DNA of 64,000 nt from an uncultured Cohaesibacter sp. Its GTDB lineage: Bacteria; Pseudomonadota; Alphaproteobacteria; Rhizobiales; Cohaesibacteraceae. The translations under genes and the position numbers were made by a program. The notes beneath the pieces are model-generated. The model saw only the letters and a program-made list of their open reading frames with translations. It was not told the DNA's origin and made no database searches. The stretch spans positions 3,353,001-3,417,000 of the forward strand of contig NZ_OY782764.1 in the NCBI RefSeq assembly GCF_963678225.1. The letters are read 5' to 3'. Below, piece after piece: positions 25,302 through 34,577 of this stretch. Each line of letters starts with the position of its first letter. Within the stretch, counting starts at the first letter, position 1.

Positions 25302-25781
25302 ATGCTGGATCGTTTGGATCGGCGAATTCTGCAAATCCTGCAGGAAGACGCCACTATGCCTGTCGCTGAAATCGGACGTCGGGTGGGCCTGTCCACGACG
25401 CCATGCTGGCGACGCATTCAAAAAATGGAAGAAGAAGGGGTTATCACCGGTCGCGTCGTGCTTCTTGATCCTGACAAGGTCAACACGAGAGTCACCGCTT
25501 TTGTTGCCGTAACCACCAATGAACATTCTTCCGATTGGCTCAAGCGTTTTGCAGATGTGATCAGGGATTTCCCCGAAGTCGTTGAATTCTATCGTATGGC
25601 TGGGCAGGTGGACTATCTGTTGCGCGTCGTTGTGCCCGATATTGACGCCTATGACGCTTTTTACAAAAAGCTGATTGCACGCATCGAGGTGGGAGACATC
25701 TCGACGACATTTGCCATGGAGCAGATAAAATACACGACCGCTTTGCCACTCAACTATCTGCCCGACAAGGAAGCGCGATAG
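25302..25781 (+). CDS. Lrp/AsnC-family transcriptional regulator
   Basis: 159 residues, the family's usual length. The AsnC helix-turn-helix is at the N-terminus (LDRLDRRILQILQEDATMPVAEIGRRVGLSTTPCWRRIQKME). The RAM ligand domain follows (VTAFVAVTTNEH, VVEFYRMAGQVDYLLRVVVPDIDAYD). GLSTTPCWRRI resembles amino-acid-responsive regulators such as BkdR/PutR types. The ATG has GGAG upstream. The target is not adjacent in an obvious way, although the converging 3-hydroxyisobutyrate dehydrogenase-like gene belongs to amino-acid metabolism. Confidence 0.88.
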   Translation: MLDRLDRRILQILQEDATMPVAEIGRRVGLSTTPCWRRIQKMEEEGVITGRVVLLDPDKVNTRVTAFVAVTTNEHSSDWLKRFADVIRDFPEVVEFYRMAGQVDYLLRVVVPDIDAYDAFYKKLIARIEVGDISTTFAMEQIKYTTALPLNYLPDKEAR

Positions 25782-25824
25782 CGCGTTCGCCGCGCAGCTT
25801 TCGCATATTGCCGTTCTGCGACAT

Positions 25825-25860
25825 AAAAAAACCCGCGAGCCTTGGGCGTCGCGGGTTTTT
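25825..25860. terminator. bidirectional Rho-independent terminator
   Basis: ACCCGCGA (25831-25838) pairs with TCGCGGGT (25849-25856), flanked by an A-run on the left and a T-run on the right. It serves the converging Lrp gene and the dehydrogenase at 25914. Confidence 0.85.
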
Positions 25861-25913
25861 CAATGGTTTCGAAAGGCAGCAATCAGGCGACACCTTCGTC
25901 GCCCATCCTGCGT

Positions 25914-26786
25914 TTATTTGCGGTCCAGAAGAGCAATCAGGGACGATGTGTCCCAACGATTGCCACCAAGGCTCTGGACTTGCCCGTAGAATTGATCAAC
26001 TGCGGCAGTGACCGGGAGGTGAGCCCCATTGCTGCGGGCTTCGTCCAGAACAATGGCCAGATCCTTGCGCATCCAGTCCACGGCAAAGCCGAAGTCGAAC
26101 TCGCCTTTCGCCATGGTGGACGCGCGATTTTCCATCTGCCATGACCCGGCAGCGCCTTTTGAGATGACATCAACAACAGCTTCCACATCAAGCCCGGCTT
26201 CCTTGGCGAAGTGAACGCCTTCCGAAAGGGCTTGCACAAGCCCTGCAATGCAGATCTGGTTGACCATCTTGGTTAGCTGGCCAGCGCCGGATGGGCCCAT
26301 CAGGCCAACCATCTTGGCAAAAGATTCGATAACCGGTTTGGCCTTGGCAAAGATATCCTCATCACCTCCGCACATGACAGTGAGCACGCCATTCTCTGCG
26401 CCAGCCTGCCCGCCGGAAACCGGAGCGTCGATGAATCCAACATCCTGTGCTTTGGCAACTTCATAGAGCTCGCGCGCCACTTTGGCGCTGGCGGTGGTGT
26501 TGTCAACAAAGATAGCGCCTTCCTTCATGGTGGAAAGGGCTCCGTCTTCGCCGATGGTCACTTCGCGCAAATCATCATCATTGCCGACACAGCAGAACAC
26601 GAAGTCGGCGCCTTCGGCCGCCGCCGTTGGTGTCGTTGCCATAGAACCGCCATACTCTGCGACCCATTTTTCGGCTTTTGCAGCTGTGCGGTTATAGACC
26701 GTGACATCATGACCACCCTTATGCATAAGGTGTGCAGCCATTGGATAGCCCATGACACCAAGACCGAGAAAAGTAACTTTGGCCAT
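25914..26786 (-). CDS. 3-hydroxyisobutyrate dehydrogenase-family NAD(P)-dependent oxidoreductase
   Basis: 290-residue beta-hydroxyacid dehydrogenase. The N-terminal Rossmann motif is FLGLGVMGYPMAAHLMHKG. The substrate-binding signature is FIDAPVSGGQAGAENGVLTVMCGG. The catalytic lysine is in GAGQLTKMVNQ, and the cofactor end is DLAIVLDEARSNGAHLPVT. Family members oxidise 3-hydroxyisobutyrate, tartronate semialdehyde or related acids; the exact substrate is open, with GarR/GlxR- or MmsB-like roles all possible. It is separated from glyS by a terminator, so it is probably transcribed alone. Confidence 0.85.
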   Translation of the reverse strand: MAKVTFLGLGVMGYPMAAHLMHKGGHDVTVYNRTAAKAEKWVAEYGGSMATTPTAAAEGADFVFCCVGNDDDLREVTIGEDGALSTMKEGAIFVDNTTASAKVARELYEVAKAQDVGFIDAPVSGGQAGAENGVLTVMCGGDEDIFAKAKPVIESFAKMVGLMGPSGAGQLTKMVNQICIAGLVQALSEGVHFAKEAGLDVEAVVDVISKGAAGSWQMENRASTMAKGEFDFGFAVDWMRKDLAIVLDEARSNGAHLPVTAAVDQFYGQVQSLGGNRWDTSSLIALLDRK

Positions 26787-26827
26787 ATCAAAATCCTCAT
26801 ATCGTTAGAGCGGAACATGCTTGTCAT

Positions 26828-26860
26828 AAAAAAGAAAAAGGGCGGCCTGATGAGCCGCCC
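26828..26860 (-). terminator. Rho-independent terminator of glyS
   Basis: On the minus strand GGGCGGC pairs with GCCGCCC around a 7-base loop, followed by TTTTTCTTTTTT. It lies 17 bp after the glyS stop codon. Confidence 0.88.
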
Positions 26861-26876
26861 CGTTCGAAAATTTTGG

Positions 26877-28949
26877 TTAGCCAGCGATCTTTGAGAAATC
26901 GGCGACTGTGCGAGTCGTTGCACGGATCTGGGTCAGCATCTTAAGGCGGTTTTCGCGAACCTCGGCGCGTTCGTCATTGACGAGCACCTTCTCGAAGAAG
27001 GCGTCCACTGGTGCACGCAGCGTTGCAAGGGCCGACATGGCGCCTGCAAAGTCTTCTGCTTCGACAGCATCTGCGGCAGCAATCCTTGCCTTTTCAATGG
27101 CTGAGGCGAGAGCGACTTCCTCCGGCTCATGCAAATGAGCGCCCTCGATAACACCTTCAAAGTGGGTGCCAGATTTCTTTTCTTCAGCTCGCAAGATGTT
27201 CGCTGCACGGCGATACCCCGCCAGCAAGTTGGCGCCATCATCGCTGGCAAGGAACGAACCCAGTGCTTCAACGCGTTTTGCGATCATGACGATGTCATCC
27301 TGACCACCAAGAGCAAACACGGCGTCGAGCAGATCATGACGCGCGCCTTTGTCTCTGAGATAGACACTCAGGCGATCGGCAAAGAAGGAAAGCAGATCTT
27401 CGCTCTGTTCAAATCCTGGACGGGCCTTGGCAAAGATTTCTTTCAGCGGCAGGCGAATGTCATTGTCCACCAGAATGCGGATGACACCCAGCGCAGCACG
27501 ACGCAGAGCGAACGGGTCTTTCGAACCGGTCGGCTTTTCATCAATTGCCCAGAAGCCGGTCAGCAGATCCAGCTTGTCAGCCAAGGCGACAGCAATGGAC
27601 ACTGGCTCACCTGGAACATCATCACTGGGACCCTGCGGCTTGTAATGCATTTCGATGGCATCAGCGACCTTAGGGTTCTCATTCAAAGCCAGCGCATAAT
27701 AGCGGCCCATGAGCCCTTGCAGCTCGGTGAATTCGAACACCATGTCGGTAACAAGGTCGGCCTTGGCGAGCTTGGCAGCGCGTGCGGCTAGAGCCTTGTC
27801 GGCGCCAACGGTCGGAGCCAGTGCTTCGGACAGAGCAACAAGACGCTCGACGCGTTCGCTCTGAGTGCCCAGCTTTTCATGGAACACCATGGAGTCGAGT
27901 TTATAGAGGCGGGTTTCAAGGCCGGTTTTGAGGTCGGTTTCCCAGAAGAACTTGGCGTCGGACAAGCGCGCACGCACGACTTTCTGGTTGCCGGCAACGA
28001 TGGTCTTGCCATCATCCGGAGCAATCAGGTTGGAGACCAGAACAAACTTATTGGCCAGTTTGCCGGTTTTGGCATCTTTGAGAACGAAGCATTTCTGATG
28101 CTCGCGGATCGAGGTCTGTATGACTTCGTCTGGCATATCGAGGAACGCTTGTTCGAACTCGCCCATCAAAACAACCGGCCATTCGACAAGGCCGCCAACT
28201 TCTTCAAGCAGGCCCATATCTTCGACCAGCTCCAGACCTTGCGCAAAGGCAAGGGTTTTGGCGTCGTTGAGGATGATCTCTTTGCGTTCATCAAGATCAA
28301 GCACGACCTTGTGCTCTTTGAGGCCAGCCACATAGTCGTCAAAACGCTTGACGGCAAAGTCTTCCTTGCCGTGGAAACGATGGCCCTGCGTCTTGTCTGA
28401 GCTTTCAATGCCTTCAACGGTGAAAGGAACCACTTCAGACCCTTCACCTTCAACCGAAAGTGTGCAAAGGATGGAGTGCAACGGGCGAACCCAACGCAAC
28501 GCACCGTCGCCAGCCTTGCCCCACTTCTGGCTTTTCGGCCAAGGAAACTTGCGCACGACATCTGGAACGAGTTCGGCGATGATGTCTTCAGCTTTCCGGC
28601 CTGACTTGTTGATGATGGCGACATAGAAGTCGCCTTTCTTCGGGTCGGTCTGAACCGTGGCTTCTTCAATCGAAGAAAGGCCAGCACCACGCAGAAAGCC
28701 TTGAAGGGCTTTCTCTGGAGATCCTACGCGCGGTCCTTTGCGTTCTTCTGAAATGTCAGGAGAGGAGGCCGTGAGACCCGTGATGGACAAAGCAAGGCGG
28801 CGAGGGGTTGCGAATTCGCGGGCACCCTCATAGGTCAAACCGGCATCCACCAGACCCCCGGTGATTAGTTTTTTCAAATCTTCAGCAGCCCGGCGCTGCA
28901 TGCGGGCCGGGATTTCTTCGGAAAAAAGCTCAAGCAGAAGGTCTGGCAT
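26877..28949 (-). CDS. glyS: glycine-tRNA ligase beta subunit
   Basis: Beta subunit of the alpha2beta2 bacterial glycyl-tRNA synthetase, needed for tRNA binding; 690 residues. It begins [22 protein letters not shown], and contains [39 protein letters not shown] and [15 protein letters not shown]-like sequence, ending in an anticodon-binding helical region. The alpha subunit gene glyQ, usually directly upstream, is absent here: the next gene on this strand is an ABC permease. glyQ must therefore lie elsewhere in the genome. No damage is visible. Confidence 0.95.
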   Translation of the reverse strand: MPDLLLELFSEEIPARMQRRAAEDLKKLITGGLVDAGLTYEGAREFATPRRLALSITGLTASSPDISEERKGPRVGSPEKALQGFLRGAGLSSIEEATVQTDPKKGDFYVAIINKSGRKAEDIIAELVPDVVRKFPWPKSQKWGKAGDGALRWVRPLHSILCTLSVEGEGSEVVPFTVEGIESSDKTQGHRFHGKEDFAVKRFDDYVAGLKEHKVVLDLDERKEIILNDAKTLAFAQGLELVEDMGLLEEVGGLVEWPVVLMGEFEQAFLDMPDEVIQTSIREHQKCFVLKDAKTGKLANKFVLVSNLIAPDDGKTIVAGNQKVVRARLSDAKFFWETDLKTGLETRLYKLDSMVFHEKLGTQSERVERLVALSEALAPTVGADKALAARAAKLAKADLVTDMVFEFTELQGLMGRYYALALNENPKVADAIEMHYKPQGPSDDVPGEPVSIAVALADKLDLLTGFWAIDEKPTGSKDPFALRRAALGVIRILVDNDIRLPLKEIFAKARPGFEQSEDLLSFFADRLSVYLRDKGARHDLLDAVFALGGQDDIVMIAKRVEALGSFLASDDGANLLAGYRRAANILRAEEKKSGTHFEGVIEGAHLHEPEEVALASAIEKARIAAADAVEAEDFAGAMSALATLRAPVDAFFEKVLVNDERAEVRENRLKMLTQIRATTRTVADFSKIAG

Positions 28950-29126
28950 AGTCTTCTCTATTTACATCGATAATGGGTAAGGTCTTTGGGATTTTGACTA
29001 GCAAGACGGGGAGGCTTTGTCACTGATAAAATGACTGTTTCGCTAAACAGTGGGGTAAAGCGCACAAGGTAGCCGGCTTCAAAGAGCCTTACATGGGTGG
29101 TTTCGAGCAAACATGGTCGATTTGCT

Positions 29127-29161
29127 CAAAAAGGAAAGGCCCGCCAAATCAAGCGGGCCTT
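29127..29161 (-). terminator. Rho-independent terminator of the amino-acid ABC operon
   Basis: On the minus strand AAGGCCCGC pairs with GCGGGCCTT over an 8-base loop, followed by TCCTTTTT. It lies 18 bp after the last permease gene. Confidence 0.85.
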
Positions 29162-29178
29162 GGTTGAATGCATGTCTA

Positions 29179-30036
29179 TCAGCTATTGTCTCGCTGCAAA
29201 TGACGCGTCAGGCGTGTTTCAATGACATCCCAGAGCCGACGAATGATCTCGACGCAAAGGAGATAGAAAATCGCCGCATAAATATAGGCTTGAAAATCGT
29301 AGGTTTGGGAAAAGGCGCGGCGGGTTTCGCCCATCAGATCATATACCGAGATGATGGAAACCACAGCGGAGCCCTTGATCATCAGGATGAACTCGTTGCC
29401 GTAAGGCCGTAGTGCGACGATCAACGCCTGTGGCAGCACGATTTTGAAGAAGGTGACAAACTTTGGCAAACCAAGGCTCTGCGCCCCTTCGATTTGGCCC
29501 TTGGGCACATTCATGATGGCGCCACGCAGGATTTCCGCCTGATAGGCTGCCGTATTCAGTGTGAATGACAAAAGGGCGATCGACCAGCTATCTCGGAAGA
29601 GCCACCATAGATGCATATCCTGCCAGAAATGGCGGAACTGACCAAAGCCGTAATAGAGCAGGAACAACTGCGCCAGCAGCGGTGTGCCACGGAAGAAATA
29701 GATGTAGCCAAAGGCAATGCGGTTGAACAACTTGACCTTCGACATGCGCCCGAAGGCCACCGGCAACGACAACAATCCGCCAAAGACAACAGAAAGGGCC
29801 ACCAGTTCAATCGTGGTCAGGAAGCCGTAGAGATATTTGGGGGAATAGCGCGCCATATAATCCGCATCATAACTGTCATACAAGAACCAGATGATGCTAA
29901 CGAAAAAGACGATCCAGATACCGAGCAGAAAATACCCGGTAATCTTGCTACCTGTAAAGAATTTATTCTTGATACTATCTGGCCGTGGGCGGGCATCCAG
30001 GATGGTGTCTGCTACATAGTTTGTTTGCGTGGTCAT
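29179..30036 (-). CDS. polar amino-acid ABC transporter permease (HisM-like)
   Basis: 285 residues, with an extended N-terminus (about 35 residues before the first helix). The family core includes TTIELVALSVVFGGLLSLPVA, IYFFRGTPLLAQLFLLYYG and the EAA loop EGAQSLGLPKFVTFFKIVLPQA. It forms a heterodimer with the permease encoded just upstream; their stop and start overlap by one base. The system resembles HisQM/OccQM-type importers for basic amino acids or opines. The ATPase gene is not in the window, so the operon is either incomplete or uses an ATPase encoded elsewhere. Confidence 0.87.
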   Translation of the reverse strand: MTTQTNYVADTILDARPRPDSIKNKFFTGSKITGYFLLGIWIVFFVSIIWFLYDSYDADYMARYSPKYLYGFLTTIELVALSVVFGGLLSLPVAFGRMSKVKLFNRIAFGYIYFFRGTPLLAQLFLLYYGFGQFRHFWQDMHLWWLFRDSWSIALLSFTLNTAAYQAEILRGAIMNVPKGQIEGAQSLGLPKFVTFFKIVLPQALIVALRPYGNEFILMIKGSAVVSIISVYDLMGETRRAFSQTYDFQAYIYAAIFYLLCVEIIRRLWDVIETRLTRHLQRDNS

Positions 30037-30740
30037 CAGCTCAACTCCCCACGACGTCCGCGTTTTTCAATGGACTGAAGCGCCATCGAGGAGATGAAGG
30101 TCAAAACCAGATACATGACGCAGGCGAGCGCGAAGAACAGGAAGGCTTCCTTGGTGTTGCGCGCTGCGAGCCCTGTGGCATACATGGTGTCGGTAAGGCC
30201 GATGACAGACACCAGAGACGTATCTTTGAGTAAAACCAGCCAAAGGTTGGAAAGCCCGGGAAGAGCTAGCTTGATAAGCTGCGGCACAATAACAAGACGC
30301 ATGGTCTTGAACCATGGCAGGCCCAGAGCGAATGCACCTTCATACTGACCTTGCGGAATGCCCTTGAAGGCGGAAAGAAAAACCTCACTGGCATAGGAAG
30401 AGAAGACAAAGGCCAGCGCAATGATGCCCGCGATGAAGGAATTGACCTCAATGCTGCTACCCAGCACCTTTTGGAACAGCAGGTTTAAGAGAATCTGACC
30501 ACCATAATAGACGATAAACAACGTCAGAAGTTCCGGGAGGGCGCGAAAGATAATCGTAAAGAGCTTCGCCGCTCTCTGAATGCTTGGTTCCTTGGAATTG
30601 ATGCCCAACGCGAGAAAAAAGCCCATGAACAGGCCTAGAGGCAAGGTGCATACACCAAGGGACACGGTGTAGAGAACGCCATGCGCAATCTCATCGCCCC
30701 AACCTGTGTCTCCGAAGGATAGGAGTGTCAGATAATCCAT
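30036..30740 (-). CDS. polar amino-acid ABC transporter permease (HisQ-like)
   Basis: 234 residues. VLYTVSLGVCTLPLGLFMGFFLALG, FRALPELLTLFIVYYGGQ and the EAA loop EGAFALGLPWFKTMRLVIVPQL identify the HisQ side of the permease pair. KDTSLVSVIGLTD is a conserved periplasmic-loop motif. It is preceded by a terminator-like hairpin that separates it from the binding-protein gene, so permease expression is probably lower. Adjacent binding proteins suggest an acidic or basic amino acid; I cannot tell which. Confidence 0.87.
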   Translation of the reverse strand: MDYLTLLSFGDTGWGDEIAHGVLYTVSLGVCTLPLGLFMGFFLALGINSKEPSIQRAAKLFTIIFRALPELLTLFIVYYGGQILLNLLFQKVLGSSIEVNSFIAGIIALAFVFSSYASEVFLSAFKGIPQGQYEGAFALGLPWFKTMRLVIVPQLIKLALPGLSNLWLVLLKDTSLVSVIGLTDTMYATGLAARNTKEAFLFFALACVMYLVLTFISSMALQSIEKRGRRGELS

Positions 30741-30757
30741 AATTTGCTGCCAGCTTA

Positions 30758-30789
30758 AATGAAGAGCCCGGCAGGGTTGCTGCCGGGCT
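30758..30789 (-). terminator. intercistronic attenuator between binding protein and permeases
   Basis: On the minus strand AGCCCGGCA pairs with TGCCGGGCT around GCAACCC, followed by CTTCATTTAA. It sits 18 bp after the binding-protein stop and 17 bp before the permease start. Such hairpins stabilise the binding-protein message and reduce readthrough. Confidence 0.7.
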
Positions 30790-30807
30790 TGATTTTAACC
30801 GTATCGA

Positions 30808-31605
30808 TTATTCGCCGCCATAGACGTCGAAATCGAAATATTTGTCGTTGATTTCCTTGTATTTGCCATTGGCGCGGATCGCCTTGATGGCAGCGGAAAA
30901 CTTGTCGGCAAGCTCGGTTTCACCCTTGCGCACGGCAATACCAGCACCCTGGCCATAGATTTCAGGAATGGCAGGGAAAGTGCCGAGGATTTTGCAGCAA
31001 GCGCCGTCTTCGGATTTTACCCATTCGTCCAGAACGACAACGTCGTCGGTCACGCCGTCGAGGCGGCCAGCTTCCAGATCGAGTTTATATTCATCAGACG
31101 TCGGGTAAAGCTTCAGCTCGGTGTCTGGCAGTTTTTGTTCTGCAAAGTTGGAGTGCGTCGTGGAAGACTGCGCGCCGATCACAAGACCTTTAAGTTCTTC
31201 AACCGCGGCAGGCAGATCGGCAGGATCGATTGCCGCCAGTTCGGAATCCTTAGGCACAGCCAGTGCACCCGGGGTGTTGTAGTATTTCTCGGAGAAGTCG
31301 ACCTTTTTCAGGCGATCCGGGGTGATGGACATGGAAGCGATCACCGCATCGAATTTACCAGCGATCAGAGCAGGGATCATGCCATCCCAATCCTGCACGA
31401 CGAATTCGCATTCAACCTTCATTTCATCGCAAAGCGCATTGGCCATGTCGATATCGAAGCCGATCAGCTTGCCATCAGCGGTCAGTTCGTTGAACGGAGG
31501 ATAGGCACCTTCGGTACCAATGAGAACCTTGTCTGCAGCCTGCGCGCCACCAGCAACCATCATGAATGCGGTCGCTGCAATAGCAATTTTGTTCAATAGA
31601 CGCAT
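30808..31605 (-). CDS. amino-acid ABC transporter substrate-binding protein, paralogue 1
   Basis: 265-residue periplasmic binding protein of family 3. The signal peptide MRLLNKIAIAATAFMMVAGGAQA precedes ADKVLIGTEGAYPPFNELTADGKLIGFDIDMA. The ligand-site Arg is in SMSITPDRLKKVDFSEKYYNTP. An internal CCKIL with a nearby EDGACC suggests a disulfide. The ATG at 31605 with AGAGGG upstream replaces a longer frame with no signal peptide at its start. It is closely similar to the product of the gene just upstream (32063-32839): the two share almost every motif, so they are tandem duplicates. Confidence 0.88.
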   Translation of the reverse strand: MRLLNKIAIAATAFMMVAGGAQAADKVLIGTEGAYPPFNELTADGKLIGFDIDMANALCDEMKVECEFVVQDWDGMIPALIAGKFDAVIASMSITPDRLKKVDFSEKYYNTPGALAVPKDSELAAIDPADLPAAVEELKGLVIGAQSSTTHSNFAEQKLPDTELKLYPTSDEYKLDLEAGRLDGVTDDVVVLDEWVKSEDGACCKILGTFPAIPEIYGQGAGIAVRKGETELADKFSAAIKAIRANGKYKEINDKYFDFDVYGGE

Positions 31606-32020
31606 AATATTTTCCCTCTTGCATATTGTATAAAGATAAGACCGTCGGCATTCCCGATGGGTCATACAATACCGAGCCTATATATAGGCCTCTCTGGATT
31701 GGGCGGTGACTTGCCGCTTGGGGCGCATATTCCCATTATTTTGCTGGATTTGACAACAGGCAATCCGGGGAAAACGGTTTGATAACCAAATTTTGCCCAA
31801 ATATTAGACGTGGCCGGAATAATGGTGCGTTTGTGCGATCTTTCACGAAACGATGTGTCGTTTTTGTCCGGCTAATCTTCAAACAGAAATGGTTCTGCTC
31901 GAGTGGCTATAAAGCGGAAGTTGCGGGATAGTATAAAAAATGTGCAATTGCAGAGTTGAGTAGAAAAGGTTGGGCAGCAGTATGGTCGTCAGTTTGATAG
32001 TCTGTAGGAATGAAACGGCA
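31606..32020. other. promoter region between the two binding-protein genes
   Basis: About 415 bp without a supported gene. It is AT-rich with no ribosome-binding site before any short frame. It probably carries a minus-strand promoter for paralogue 1. Confidence 0.45.
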
Positions 32021-32051
32021 ATTTGCCGGGAGTTATAGGCTCCCGGCAAAT
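32021..32051 (-). terminator. hairpin after binding-protein paralogue 2
   Basis: ATTTGCCGGGAG (32021-32032) pairs perfectly over 12 bp with 32040-32051 around a 7-base loop, 12 bp after the stop. No clean T-run follows on the minus strand (TGCCGTTTCATT), so it may be a weak terminator or an mRNA-protecting structure. Confidence 0.6.
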
Positions 32052-32062
32052 GCGATGTTGTC

Positions 32063-32839
32063 TTATTCGCCACCATATACGTCGAAATCAAAGTACTTAT
32101 CGTTGATTTCCTTGTATTTTCCATTCTTGCGAATTGCTGCGATAGCGGCCGTGAATTTGTCGGCCAGGTCTGTGTTTCCCTTCTTGACTGCAATACCGGC
32201 GCCTTCGCCGTTGATCTTCGGATCCGGGGTCAACTGCATCAGGATCTTGCAGCAGTCGCCATCTTCGGATTTGACCCAATCAGAAAGCACGACACTGTCA
32301 TCGATCACAGCATCGACGCGACCTGATTGCAGTTCCATTTTATACTCATCCGGGGTGGGATAGAGTTTCAGATCGATATCCGGAATTTTCTGCTCGGCAT
32401 AGTCAGCATGGGTCGTGGACACCTGCGCGCCAATGGTGAGACCTTCCAGTTCGCTAATGTCCTTGCCTTCCAATTCGCTGTCTTTCAGAACGGCGATCCC
32501 CGGAGGTGTGTTGTAGTATTTTTTGGAAAAGTCGACCTTCTTCAGACGGTCTGGCGTGATGGACATGGATGCGACAACAGCGTCGATTTTGCCGGAGATG
32601 AGAGCGGGAATCATGCCGTCCCAATCCTGAATGACAAATTCGCAATCAGCCTTCATCTCGGCACAAAGGGCGTTGGAAATATCAACGTCAAAGCCAGACA
32701 ATTCGCCAGCAGATGAAAGCTGGTTGAATGGAGGGTAGGCGCCATCAATACCTATGCGGACCTTTTCAGCAGCTGAGGCGACGCCACAGGCCATCATGGC
32801 AGCCGCGGCGGCAATTGCAAACTTTGCAGTGAGTTTCAT
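32063..32839 (-). CDS. amino-acid ABC transporter substrate-binding protein, paralogue 2
   Basis: 258-residue family-3 binding protein with signal peptide MKLTAKFAIAAAAAMMACGVASA. The mature part starts AEKVRIGIDGAYPPFNQLSSAG and contains SMSITPDRLKKVDFSKKYYNTP and DGDCCKILMQL. It is nearly collinear with paralogue 1, differing by a few residues in the hinge (paralogue 1 has an extra ADLPAA segment). Both end YKEINDKYFDFDVYGGE. Having two binding proteins before one permease pair suggests a wider ligand range or different affinities. It has its own 5' region and terminator-like hairpin. Confidence 0.88.
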   Translation of the reverse strand: MKLTAKFAIAAAAAMMACGVASAAEKVRIGIDGAYPPFNQLSSAGELSGFDVDISNALCAEMKADCEFVIQDWDGMIPALISGKIDAVVASMSITPDRLKKVDFSKKYYNTPPGIAVLKDSELEGKDISELEGLTIGAQVSTTHADYAEQKIPDIDLKLYPTPDEYKMELQSGRVDAVIDDSVVLSDWVKSEDGDCCKILMQLTPDPKINGEGAGIAVKKGNTDLADKFTAAIAAIRKNGKYKEINDKYFDFDVYGGE

Positions 32840-33107
32840 GTTGATTGTCCCATTTCGAAGTCGAAAAAAAAGGCGAGACGGTCGAACGGCTTGGCCTGAA
32901 GGGCTTCAAGGCTCCCCGCCCAAATTGAAAGGCCATGGAATGCCAGTCTCGCATGGGCGTAGTCTTCGACCAATCAGGCCGCGAGAACAATTAAAAAATT
33001 TCTGTTTCGCATATTTCCAGAAAGGAATTTCGGCGAAATGCCAATTGAAAGGCGAATATGGTGTCGGATTGCCGGTTATGGCGCAAAATGTCGCTTTGGT
33101 GACAAAG

Positions 33108-33632
33108 CTAAAGCTTCATCATGTTGATAATGAAATCTGCAATTCCCTCGACATCATCTAGAGCGAACAGAGGCAAGCCCTCTGGCGCGCCAAGAGTCTG
33201 GGGTGTGTCGCTGGCAACAGCGTTGATGAAATGATCTTCCGGTGCAATTGGGTCGGTCTTCATCGACTCGGCGCGCCTTACTTCAATTTTGGGAAAAGGC
33301 TCTGTTTTATAGCCCTCAACTAACACGAGATCACAAGGTTCAAGACGGGCCAGAACGTCGCTCAAGAGAGGCTCCTGTTCATCCTTGCATTCATGCATGA
33401 TCGCCCAGCGGGTGCCTGCTGCGACGAGGGCGACTTCACCCGACCCTGCTTCTCGATGACGGAAACTGTCCGTGCCTTCCTTGTCGATGTCACATTTGTG
33501 ATGGGCATGCTTGACTGATGAAATTTTGAACCCTCGTTCAGTCAGGGTCTTGATGAGAGCGATAACGAGCGTGGTTTTGCCTGAATTTTTCCAGCCGGTA
33601 ACGCCGAAAATTTTGTGACCATGAGTGTCCAT
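33108..33632 (-). CDS. mobB: molybdopterin-guanine dinucleotide biosynthesis protein MobB
   Basis: GTP-binding adaptor that helps MobA in MGD cofactor synthesis; 174 residues. The P-loop is VTGWKNSGKTTLVIALIKTL. Further blocks are SVKHAHHKCDIDKEGTDSFRHREAGS, characteristic of MobB, and LVLVEGYKTEPFPKIEV. It lies 59 bp after mobA on the same strand, consistent with a mobAB operon. The family length is normal. MobB is helpful but not essential for cofactor formation in bacteria studied. Confidence 0.92.
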   Translation of the reverse strand: MDTHGHKIFGVTGWKNSGKTTLVIALIKTLTERGFKISSVKHAHHKCDIDKEGTDSFRHREAGSGEVALVAAGTRWAIMHECKDEQEPLLSDVLARLEPCDLVLVEGYKTEPFPKIEVRRAESMKTDPIAPEDHFINAVASDTPQTLGAPEGLPLFALDDVEGIADFIINMMKL

Positions 33633-33691
33633 CTGGGCAGTGTCCTTGAAAATAATGTCCGAAGCGACCTGAAATGAAGAGGAAAGCGCGT

Positions 33692-34318
33692 CTATGCGCT
33701 CCTTATTGTCTCTGCATGTTTTAAATCGTCTGGATGATTGATGTTGAAGAATGGGTCTATCATGTGGGAGCCGATTGGCAGCGGGGCAAAATCACAATAG
33801 ACGCAATGGTGTTGCTCTGCCCATAGTCTCATTTTCCTATTTCCTGCCAACAGAAATGTCTCCAGCGCATCAGCGCTAGAAACAGGCCACAACCCGAATG
33901 TAGGGTGCAGTCCGTTATCCGTGCGGGCAATCACCGGTCTCGTTCCTTGTTCGGGCAGAAGAGCCTGGAAACGGGCCAGTAGATCATCGGGGAAAAAGGG
34001 CGTATCCACGGCAACGCTCAATACAAGATCTCCTGCGCCTTCTGCCTGTGCCCAACGCATGGCGGCAAGAATTCCGGCCAGAGGTCCGACAAATCCCTCG
34101 ACAGGGTCAGAAATGACCTCATACCCATGAGGGAATGCTGCGGAACCTTTCGGAGCGCTGATGAGAATGTGATCCGCTTGTCCTGTGAGCCGATCAACTG
34201 CGTTTTGAATGAGTGATTTGCCATTGAGGGACAAAAGGGCTTTGTTGGCTCCTTCCATACGTCGCGATTGGCCACCGGCAAGAATAACGGCCACAGTTGA
34301 CTGGTGTTGTGTCTTCAT
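33692..34318 (-). CDS. mobA: molybdenum cofactor guanylyltransferase MobA
   Basis: Transfers GMP from GTP to Mo-molybdopterin to make the MGD cofactor used by DMSO-reductase-type enzymes. The 208-residue protein starts with the nucleotidyltransferase signature VILAGGQSRRMEGANKALL. It continues with ISDPVEGFVGPLAGILAAM and the metal-binding SVAVDTPFFPDDL. The C-terminus DPFFNINHPDDLKHAE is typical of MobA. It is first in mobAB. With moaA nearby at 36922 the window holds two steps of molybdenum-cofactor synthesis. Confidence 0.93.
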   Translation of the reverse strand: MKTQHQSTVAVILAGGQSRRMEGANKALLSLNGKSLIQNAVDRLTGQADHILISAPKGSAAFPHGYEVISDPVEGFVGPLAGILAAMRWAQAEGAGDLVLSVAVDTPFFPDDLLARFQALLPEQGTRPVIARTDNGLHPTFGLWPVSSADALETFLLAGNRKMRLWAEQHHCVYCDFAPLPIGSHMIDPFFNINHPDDLKHAETIRSA

Positions 34319-34577
34319 CTTTTCAATCGCTTCATGGAATCTGATGCATCAATAGCGGTAAGAAGTTTACATGATTTAGGATTGCGAAGAGAAGTCAAAT
34401 CCTCATGAATGCGAACCAAAGAGGGTGCGCTTGTGCGCACATAAAATCGTTTCAATGAAAATATGAGCTTTTCAGGCGACTTATTCGCGCAGTTGTCGGC
34501 CATCGCCCTTGACGGATGGTGCAAACCGTTCCAGCAATGGAGAACGGACAATTTCAAACCAGACGAGATAATGTGTT

